Assembly (NCBI GenBank): GCA_000827325.1
Contig: KN832886.1
Coordinates: 404,925 to 468,924, forward strand
Reading direction: 5' to 3'
DNA length: 64,000 bases
Source of the DNA: Oidiodendron maius Zn
Lineage: Eukaryota > Ascomycota > Leotiomycetes > Myxotrichaceae
Part shown: positions 56,515 to 64,000 of the stretch, in pieces
Numbering within the stretch: the stretch's first letter is position 1
Layout: every line of letters begins with the position of its first letter
Translations under genes and position numbers: made by a program
Notes under the pieces: model-generated
What the model saw: the letters and a program-made list of their open reading frames with translations, nothing else
What the model was told of the DNA's origin: nothing
Database searches by the model: none

Positions 56515-57630
56515 ATGCAAACCAAACTCCTTCGGTCCTCTAGACATGTATGGCGAAATGTCCTGCCAGGAGGAGCGCCGGGATGTTCCCAGGGGACTCC
56601 CTACTCGTTCTGGGCGAAGGAAGGCCATCCGACCAAGCTCGCCGTCATCTTTGCCGGCGGCGGCGCATGCTGGACAGGGGAAAATGCTGCATTGCATGGA
56701 AAACCATTTTACCAGCCCTTTGCCGGCCTTGAAGAGGATCCGAGTAATTTGGGCGGCGTCTTCGACATTGACAACCCGGAAAACCCGCTCAGTGACTATA
56801 CCATCGTATATCTTCCCTCCGCCAACGGAGATGTTTTTCTCGGCGACTCGGTCACGGTCTATGATGTGCCTGCAATGGGCGGCCTGCCTGCGGGCAAGAT
56901 CAATATCGTGCACAAGGGCTATGAGAATGCGATGACTGCCTTAGATTGGATGTTCAAGACTTACCCGTATCCCAAAACCGTCGCCGTGATGGGGTGGAGC
57001 GCAGGGGCATTAGCATCGCCTATATACACTCATATCGTCGCTCAACACTACCCTGATGCCTCTGTCACCCATTTTGCAGATGGCGGGGGTGCCTATCGTG
57101 TGGGCGAAAAGCTTGTGCCTCTCTTCACATCCTGGGGGACGGCGAACGTTTTAAAGAAGGTCAAGGGCTTCGAAAATGTGACTATAGACGGCCTGTCACT
57201 TGAGGATCTCTATATTCGAGTAGCCGAGCTGCATCCTGAAATTATCTTTCACCAATACAACGAAAGGCACGATGCTATTCAGGCCTTTTTTATGCAGCTC
57301 ATGGGTGTAGATGCCCCCGATGTCCCGGCAAATTTGGACAGCGCGCACGCCTATATTCGCGCGAAGGTTCCCAACTTCCGCACCTATACCAGCTGGGGGC
57401 ATGACGAAGGCATTATCGGCGGGTACTATGATGCTGTGTTAGCAAAAAATGCGCTGGACAATCGTGGACATCCCCACGCGCTGGATAGGCTCTACACTCG
57501 TCAGACCAACGGTGTGCGATTCCTCGATTGGTTTACTGCGGCCGTTACTGGTAACCCGGTAGAGAACGTGGCCTGCGTGGACAGCGAGACCCCAGAGTAC
57601 CATTGGACGCGCCCTAGGTTTCCTCAATAG
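56515..57630 (+). CDS. Notum/pectin-acetylesterase-family hydrolase
   Basis: A 371-residue single-exon protein with the pectinacetylesterase fold: WRNVLPGGAPGC, LAVIFAGGGACWTGENA (oxyanion hole), YTIVYLPSANGDVFLGD, VAVMGWSAGALASPIY (nucleophile Ser in GWSAG), THFADGGGAYRVG and a C-terminal TSWGHDEGIIGGYYD (probable catalytic His). Ser/Asp/His esterase; natural substrate (pectin, other acetyl or acyl esters) unknown. No clear signal peptide starts at this ATG. It lies outside the run of regulator sites, so it is probably not a cluster gene. Confidence 0.85.
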   Translation: MQTKLLRSSRHVWRNVLPGGAPGCSQGTPYSFWAKEGHPTKLAVIFAGGGACWTGENAALHGKPFYQPFAGLEEDPSNLGGVFDIDNPENPLSDYTIVYLPSANGDVFLGDSVTVYDVPAMGGLPAGKINIVHKGYENAMTALDWMFKTYPYPKTVAVMGWSAGALASPIYTHIVAQHYPDASVTHFADGGGAYRVGEKLVPLFTSWGTANVLKKVKGFENVTIDGLSLEDLYIRVAELHPEIIFHQYNERHDAIQAFFMQLMGVDAPDVPANLDSAHAYIRAKVPNFRTYTSWGHDEGIIGGYYDAVLAKNALDNRGHPHALDRLYTRQTNGVRFLDWFTAAVTGNPVENVACVDSETPEYHWTRPRFPQ

Positions 57631-57639
57631 AACATTCGC

Positions 57640-58517
57640 GAGGGGAGCCACGTGTGTGGGTATAGAAGCGGGCTGCCATAATTCTCGCACAACCCATTGC
57701 TTTTATAAGGATGATTCTGTTATCAAGCTGAGCTATAACTTGCATAGTAAAATATCTATACTGCTCTAATAGGACTTTTTGAGCTCTTCTTATAAGGGCC
57801 TTTCTAATCCTTTGATCAAGAGAATCAACATACTTTTTCACGGTACTTTCTATGCGGGGGTAGTGTTTCGCTAAAAACGCAAACCGCTATTTTTCAATGC
57901 GGCATCCATCCTCGACCACCGCAAGATACGGAAGGTAAATGCCTAAGTAAGCTGAACTTTGCTTAACCGAGTATTTATATTGTTGACTCAGGCTATTATT
58001 GGTGATCGCAGCCCCCTCTCCAAAAATCTCCAGATAAAATTAACTCCCCTTGAGAAAGGACCTACTGCTTCTAGTGGGACAGTGGTCCAGAGTGGCATGT
58101 CATGGGATTGGGCGACAAGGCTAAGCAACCTAGGGTAGGCGATACATTGCGGCCTAGCTCAATCTCATGCATCCTAAAGATTAGCTCTCAAACGAGTCTC
58201 AAATTCCTACTGATAAAAATAACTAGCATTACATCTACATAGGCTTAAAGTTGATAGTATTTTCATTAGGAGCTATATACCAAAATTAGAATAAGTGCCT
58301 ACATTTATCCACTTTATTTTCAATTTCGTTACAGACTCTATATCTACCTATATGGTACTAGAAGAGACTTAAACAGGGAGGAAAATACTTAACTAAGGTG
58401 ACTTATAGATGCAAGTTTTAACCTACTATCGCCTATCGCCTTAAATTGTAATTATAGCTATTATTATATTTTCTCTTGACGTGAACTCAGGAGGATCGCT
58501 AGGGAGTAGCTAGCTTA
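57640..58517. other. AT-rich intergenic region
   Basis: About 0.9 kb, strongly AT-rich from 58150 on, as expected for decayed repeats. No readable gene or element core. Confidence 0.5.
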
Positions 58518-58782
58518 TTAGGTGCACAGGTTGTAGTTGGAAATCAAGGTGAAACTCAGTTATATTGACTATATGTTTCGGCATGAAGGAATGCAGCAAA
58601 CACAAGGTGGCAGCAGACAACTAAGTAATGTAGAGACAACTTAAGTGGTCCTTTACGGATGCAATACAGTCCTTATATATATGCTTACGGTCCATAGACT
58701 CGTAAGCTCTATATGCAAGCTTAACGCAACAGGACTGAGCACCCAGTGCACAGGCTCTGTGCATGTATCGGTGCTGTATCGC
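58518..58782 (-). repeat. LTR-type retroelement fossil (partner of 51789-52007)
   Basis: Reverse-complement relative of the repeat at 51789, slightly longer. Read on the minus strand it runs from TGTTGCGTTAAGC-like to TTTCCAACTACAAC. No internal retroelement genes lie beside it. Old, diverged. Confidence 0.5.
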
Positions 58783-58901
58783 CTTCCATATGCCTGAGGC
58801 CCTCCGTAGTCGACTTCCAAGTTAAATCATGAGAATCCATTTCTGCCAGTGACCTCCTTAGACCAAACTCTTGCCTCTTTGCGGTAGACTCAGACAATGT
58901 T

Positions 58902-59660
58902 ATGCGGTCCGGATCAGTCATGCTCCAGAGTCACATAGGTATTATCGGTGCTGGTCCGGGCGGTCTCACGCTTGCTCGCCTCCTTCAGCTCCAGAGCATT
59001 CCCTTTACTATTTATGACAAAGATACATCTCCTAGCGCCCGAACCGAAGGTGGATCGTTAGATCTACAAACTGAGTCTGGTCAGCGTGCCCTCGAAGCCG
59101 CCGGCCTTATGGATCAATTTAATAGAGTGGCTCGGTACCAAGGGCAAGATGCCAAGCTGCTAGACAAGCACGGGAATATCCACATTGAGCATCTTTCGAC
59201 ATAGACCGAAAGAGATCGGCCGGAGATTGACAGGCATGCGTTACGCAAGTTGCTACTTGATTCTATTGATACATTATTGGTGCTTTTAGTCAGCAGGAGA
59301 CTCAATCGCCGCATGGTCGTGTTTGTGTTACTCCCTAAATTTGCAGTCTCATGCAAACTACCCTCGTCTAGGATATAAAGGAGGGTGCCTTTGGGGAGTA
59401 GTTGCTTTGTGAGCCCTCGAAAGATATTGTGGAGAATGCCTAGGTCCAAGTTTTTTATACAACTTTATGGTTGTCAAGAACAAAACGTCTATATCAAGGC
59501 TGAGGATATAGCAGTACCCAACGCCGATCTTCCAATATTGCCCATTTCGGCCAGAACCCCCCCTCCCACCGTTCCTGCCACTGGCATTTCACTGCATCTA
59601 TCCCATTACTGTAAAAAGCAATGCCTGCGTCAGACACTTTCTAGGTTGTAAGTTACCTTA
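58902..59660 (+). pseudogene. Broken FAD-dependent monooxygenase
   Basis: The 5' part reads as the N-terminal third of a TetX/UbiH-like flavin monooxygenase: IGIIGAGPGGLTLARLL (FAD loop), FTIYDKDTSPSARTEGGSLDLQTESGQ, ALEAAGLMDQF, then RPEIDRHALRKLLLDSI past an interruption. The NADPH-binding middle and the C-terminus are not recognisable. A gene remnant, not functional as read. Confidence 0.75.
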
Positions 59661-59882
59661 GCCGATAAATCCTCTTAGATGTTATGAGTGACAGAGCGGG
59701 GTATGGTTCGCTTACTAGGCCAAGAATCATTACTCCGAAGCATCGCCTTACAACTAAAGGATGACGTCGTCGCAATTAGTTATATGCAATATATCAAGTT
59801 GGAGAGATCCAACTCCAAGACAGTATTATCTTTACAGACTGTAGTCTCAACTCCTCGCATAGCCTCCTGCGTCTATGACAAT

Positions 59883-60483
59883 ATGTCCCAAACAAGAACT
59901 CCCCTTTCGGTCACCGGAGGCTGCCTCTGCGGCGCTATTCGATATACAGTAACCTTCCCTGCCAATGCGGAATGGCCACCTAAACGTGTATAGTGGGCTC
60001 ATCTTCTACTTATTCATCTAGATGTAACAAATGCCGCAGAATTCAACATGCCAGTGCACTATGTGTCGGAAATTCACAGGCGCACTCCTCCCACAAGGAA
60101 TCTCCCTTCCAACAAGCTACATCTCCCCTCCCCTCCTCTCAAATGAGACGTACAAGTCCTATCAATCCTCTCCGACGGCATATCGATCTTTCTGTAGCAA
60201 CTGCGGATCAAGCTTAGCGTTCAATTACAACCGCTGTCCGGAGGTTACGGAGATATATCATGGGAGTTTGGATGAAGAGGTCCTTTGCGGAAAGAAAGTC
60301 GCCGGGGCCGAGGACGGGACGATCTCGAAAAGAGAGGGATCTGATATTGGGTATGACTTGTGCAAGGCGCCGAATCATAATTGGATTGATAATTCGATTA
60401 AAGGAATCACAGATAAAGGGGAGGGTAATTTGTACTTGAGGGGTAGCGATGTCCCTGTAAGAGGACTTAACGCGTCAGTATAA
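59883..60483 (+). CDS. GFA/CENP-V-domain protein
   Basis: A small zinc-binding protein of about 182 residues from exons 59883-59987 and 60040-60483, joined over GTATAG...GCAG. Zinc ligands appear in order: GGCLCGAIRY, CQCTMCRKFTGA and FCSNCGSSLAF, the full set of the glutathione-dependent formaldehyde-activating (GFA) fold. Glutathione or thiol adduct binding is the known property of some members; here the role is unknown. Downstream of the broken monooxygenase; no sign of regulation by the ETP cluster. Confidence 0.87.
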
Positions 60484-61748
60484 ATAGCCATGAATGAAAT
60501 TGTTAAGGTCGCAGCACTAGGAATTGGAAAACCAGCCCTCTAGATAAGGAGGGCATTAATATACAATAGCCGATGCATTGCAATGTATGCATGGGAGTGC
60601 TGACTTGTATAGTATAAAATGGATATTATATTTTTGGCAGTGCTAGGGTGATCCTTTGCGCCGCATTATGATAAAGAGGTACCAGTTCATTCCTCTTACC
60701 GGTAAGATAGGCTTATGAGCGGCATCAGCTTGCTAGTTGTTATTAGCTGTAGCAGCCAAAGTAGCAGTAACTGCATTGTAAAGAACAAGCTGTCTTTTCG
60801 TACGCATTAACTTTTAGTCATATGAAAGGGCAATAATTTAAGTCAACATAGTAGTGATAGTTTCCTCTGATTCTACAGCCGCTTTAGCTTTAATGTTTTA
60901 ACTAGGGGCTTCTATACCCTGAACGCATGATCTAACAATAGACATTGGTGATATCGAGTCCATTTTGGATGGAACAAGCTTGTATTGTGATAGAGGGATA
61001 ACTTACATTGCTGGTGTTATTCTTGCAGAGAGATAGAGAGGGTTCCAAGTAAAGAAGTTCTGATAAAGTCATTCGATGCGCTATCACGTAACATTATCAT
61101 CACCTGACACGAAAACTACTCGATTAAGCGTCGACATGCAGGACTCCCATGCAACCGGTCAGTCACCTGCGTCCCAAGGTGTATGTATGTTGAAAGTTTA
61201 TTTAGATGGCAGTTGAGAGGCCTATAGAAATGCATAGTATATTAGATTCCTAGTTATTATCAAGACCTTCGACGGTAATGAAAGACTACTCGAAAAGCTA
61301 TCTCTAAGGAAGGTCTTGAATCTCTATATAGGCTACTATAAGTGAAATTCCCAGCGTAGCTATCTTTACTATAAGGTTTATAAACAATATGAGGCATTTA
61401 TATGTACAACTATTAGTTGACAAGCATAGATATGATAGTTAACCTTTTACTAGAGATTGATAGTAGTCCTCTAAGGTATACGGTGACTACGTAAGACTTT
61501 GATCTTTATTTACATAGTTAGAAGCAAGTAAGTAGTTAGTTTAGAGTATAATATGTGTGGAATTTCACGATGTAAAATCAGGGTTAGTCTATAGATGGCA
61601 CCTAGAGTTGTATTCACAACTTACAGCACATGAATAGCTTATGTAGATTGAAAACTAAAAGCCGCTATCAGCCTAAAATAAACCGGCTGTCAGACTTAGA
61701 TTCTACTACTAATTACAGATAGACGCAATCCCTCATGACCCAATGATC
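60484..61748. other. 1.26 kb without a gene
   Basis: AT-rich, with no conserved coding stretch. Probably decayed repeat sequence; nothing definable. Confidence 0.5.
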
Positions 61749-62468
61749 TCATCCCAGATGCGATTCTAGCCACCTAGCTCCTTCGTTCTGCACGCTCGAG
61801 GAATATTGATAGAGTAGGTGTGGTATAATTGACGCACCCAAGACCAGGCCATTGCAGACAAGGTCGCCGCTGTAACAAATGTCGAGTAGCTTCCCAGAAC
61901 TATACCAAGGTGTAGAGATGGTCTCGTTATTCTGAAGTTCGTAGTAGATCCCATCGGTACTGCGTGTGGAATCACCTCCATTTTCATCCACGTCGGCAAT
62001 CTCGTTGGCCTTTTTAACAGGATCGCCAATGAGCACAACTGCGCGAATGGCATTGTAAGCAGCACTAGTCGTGTCATTGAAGTAATTCATCGTGATAGCT
62101 GACGCTGTAGCTCCTTGTGAGTATCCAAGCAGAGCATATTTTTGACACGGACAAGACTTTAGACCAGCCTCTATATAGCTGCGGATATTCTCTGCACCTT
62201 CAACCTCCGTCCCATTATCAGCAGCAGGGTACACCGTATCATACTCCACGCCTCCAGGGACATTAGTTAATGTCTGGTTGATCATGCCGGCCAGTGATGG
62301 ACATGGGCCCTGAGCCTCAAAGGTGCCTCGAGTCGATATCAAGACGTAATTGTAGCACGAAGCCGCTCTATGCACCTTTTCAGTGCTTTGATGAGAGGGT
62401 AAAGCTGCTGCAAAATAAGAAGCTGAGATCAGGAGCAGAAAGTGTTCGAAGTGAGTGAGTAGTTTCAT
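61749..62468 (-). CDS. Cutinase-family secreted esterase
   Basis: A 239-residue single-exon protein. The start at 62468 gives the signal peptide MKLLTHFEHFLLLISASYFAA with cleavage near ALPSH; the frame extends further upstream, but that would bury the signal. Serine nucleophile motif LLGYSQGAT; catalytic Asp in LDICYSGDLVCNG; His in IIPHLLYQY. Paired cysteines (SCY, PCP, CPCQ, DICY/LVC) suit the cutinase/acetylxylan-esterase fold. Likely extracellular ester hydrolysis (cutin or acetyl xylan); the substrate is not determined. Confidence 0.88.
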   Translation of the reverse strand: MKLLTHFEHFLLLISASYFAAALPSHQSTEKVHRAASCYNYVLISTRGTFEAQGPCPSLAGMINQTLTNVPGGVEYDTVYPAADNGTEVEGAENIRSYIEAGLKSCPCQKYALLGYSQGATASAITMNYFNDTTSAAYNAIRAVVLIGDPVKKANEIADVDENGGDSTRSTDGIYYELQNNETISTPWYSSGKLLDICYSGDLVCNGLVLGASIIPHLLYQYSSSVQNEGARWLESHLG

Positions 62469-62606
62469 GATGATTAGCGAATAACTGTATGAGAAGATGC
62501 TTTTTGAAAAACTGGAAATAATTGTCGTAATCCTGATGTTAGAGTACATCAAGCCTCAGCTTAGGTAGGGGGAAAAGGTCAGCCGCTACCCCGCATTAGG
62601 TGAACG

Positions 62607-62745
62607 CCAAGGGACGGTTCCGCTCGTATTTATAATTGCCTTGTTCCGTTAGTCTAAGGTTCTCTTTCTCCCGTACGCGACATCCAAGGACGGCTCAGCT
62701 CGTATTTATAGTTGCCTTGTTCCGTTAGCCGGCAATTCTCTTTCT
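62607..62745. repeat. Two imperfect tandem copies upstream of a regulator
   Basis: Copies of about 63 bases at 62607-62670 and 62684-62745, each containing CTCGTATTTATA then TTGCCTTGTTCCGTTAG and a pyrimidine run TTCTCTTTCT. The second copy ends 19 bases before the ATG at 62764. A duplicated core promoter or UTR is possible. Confidence 0.65.
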
Positions 62746-62763
62746 ACTGCAAGTAGCTCTACC

Positions 62764-64000
62764 ATGTCCTCTGAGCTCGCAGTGCCAGCAGCTCGTCGTC
62801 GCACCCCTCACAAGAACTCTGTTAATGGTTGCCGTACATGCAAGTAAGGCATAGTCGAGATTACTATTTGTGGAGGAGTTTTACAGGCGCAGCTGACGTA
62901 CAATATAGGGATCGCCATATTAAATGCGACGAGACTAGGCCAGTGTGCCATCGCTGCTCAAAAAGCCGTCTCGAATGTGGAGGATTCACGGCACCAGTCA
63001 CGCATGGTCATCGAAAGTGTCGGAAGAAGTTTGCTATCGTGCTGCATCCACTATCAGGGCCACAAAAACCCTTTCTCATTGAACCTTCCGATCCAAGTGG
63101 GCAAGAGCATCTGAACTTTTTTTTTATTGAGACTGCTCCTTTGTTAAACTCAGTCCTACATCTCGATCTATGGAAGAACATTGCCGCCCGAGCTACTACC
63201 GCCGAATCGGCTCTTAGAGAGTCCATAATCGCACTTTCATGGCAGCATCAGATCTACGCCCAGTCCGTGTCAGGCATTGATGATTCAAGCACGATTCTCG
63301 CCGGCTCTCAAGCTTACCTTCGAGCTATTTCCGCTCTTCACTCCTCGCTATCAATTGCCGACTTTAATACGGAGCTCGCATTGCAGTCGTGTCTATTGCT
63401 TATCATTGTTGAGTCTCTCAGAAAGAATCAACCTGCACTTCTTGTTCACCTACGTGCCGGTCTTTCTATAATCAAAACCAATGCAATATCTGATAAAGTG
63501 CTTACCGCATTCTATGGGGTTGGCGTCAGCACTCTCCTCAATAACCATGATGTCTCAACATTTCACCTACTGGAGGAGACCATCTTAACTCGCACTCACG
63601 ACTTCCGTCCACATTTAAGCTTGAGAGATCTGTCCTGTAACGTAACAACCCTCATTGTCGAAGTATATCGATACTGCTCACAGGGAATCCTTGATGATGA
63701 TGCGCTATCTACTCTGGGCACCATTCAATCTAAAGAAAGCCTTCTTCGGCGAATAGCGGATCTCGAAGCATACAATAATGCTTCACAAGCTGGGACGGAT
63801 GAACAACAGAGGTTTAAGGTATTACTCATGGCAAGGTTGCTAATCGCGGGCGTTATGGTCAAATGTAGTGTGACGCGTTGCCAGACAAGTTACGATCTCT
63901 ACCATAATGAGTTCCTTCAAGCTGTTAGACTTTGTGCCGTCTATCTAGGTAACAAACGTCGGAATGACTTTTTTACAATAAATTCCGGAATTATTGCGAC
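62764..64000 (+). CDS. Zn2Cys6 transcription factor, cut by window end
   Basis: ATG at 62764; intron 62844-62908 splits the zinc cluster and restores [33 protein letters not shown] (C-x2-C-x6-C-x6-C-x2-C-x6-C). The second exon is open to the window end, over 360 residues, with a leucine-rich helical region typical of the fungal TF domain: LHLDLWKNIAARATTAESALRESIIALSWQHQ, LQSCLLLIIVESLR, HLRAGLSII. Targets are unknown. Confidence 0.85.

Noticed and set aside
56180-56935. 251-codon frame overlapping the Notum-like gene
   Set aside because: Its 3' half is a shifted frame of the hydrolase and its 5' part lies in a repeat element.
1-64000. CRISPR arrays, tRNA or rRNA genes
   Set aside because: No regularly spaced repeats, cloverleaf-like tRNA boxes or rRNA-like stretches were noticed; CRISPR would not be expected in a fungus.

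Overview
The window is from a filamentous ascomycete (Pezizomycotina). Genes carry many 48-120 bp spliceosomal introns. They include fungus-specific families (Zn2Cys6 regulators, a cutinase, PTH11-type membrane proteins), and there are decayed, AT-rich retroelement remnants. The exact species cannot be read from the sequence. All gene models below were spliced by eye.

About 1.2-51.7 kb is one secondary-metabolite cluster of the epidithiodioxopiperazine (ETP, gliotoxin-like) class. It holds counterparts of most core ETP genes: an NRPS (10759-15642), a PLP-dependent C-S lyase like GliI (1216-2734), a glutathione S-transferase like GliG (44800-45713), a gamma-glutamylcyclotransferase like GliK (48882-49843), a dipeptidase like GliJ (50248-51680), a dithiol oxidase like GliT (43574-44593) and a Zn2Cys6 regulator like GliZ (17087-18393). 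Tailoring genes are three cytochromes P450, four stand-alone methyltransferases, a methyltransferase fused to a CmcJ/AsaB-type oxygenase, a Tri7/wax-synthase-like acyltransferase and an NmrA-type reductase. An MFS pump, a half-size ABC pump and a PTH11-like membrane protein complete it. The order of action inferred from the gliotoxin pathway is: NRPS makes the diketopiperazine; a P450 oxidises the alpha carbons; GST adds glutathione; GliK and GliJ trim it; the C-S lyase frees the dithiol; GliT closes the disulfide; tailoring enzymes methylate, oxidise and acetylate.

Three points stand out. First, a second GliT-like protein (42295-43302), divergent from the normal one, has CMLQ where GliT has CLFC. 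Such a CxxQ protein is, to my recollection, linked to alpha,beta-prime disulfide ETPs (aspirochlorine and pretrichodermamide type). Second, the palindrome TCGGN3CCGA, the proposed binding site of GliZ/SirZ regulators, occurs exactly at least 14 times in intergenic DNA between 0.9 and 50.1 kb, and I found none in the last 14 kb, which marks the regulon. Third, the block acyltransferase-methyltransferase-membrane protein (19.6-24.1 kb) recurs as a broken, collinear copy at 25.3-31.7 kb, with an intact P450 in it.

From 51.7 kb to the end lie ordinary flanking genes: two further Zn2Cys6 regulators (one cut by the window end), a Notum/pectin-acetylesterase-like hydrolase, a GFA/CENP-V protein, a cutinase-family esterase and a broken FAD monooxygenase. 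Fossil LTR-type repeats and a truncated copy of a small inverted-repeat element are scattered among them. A run of Ns (41352-41768) is an assembly gap.
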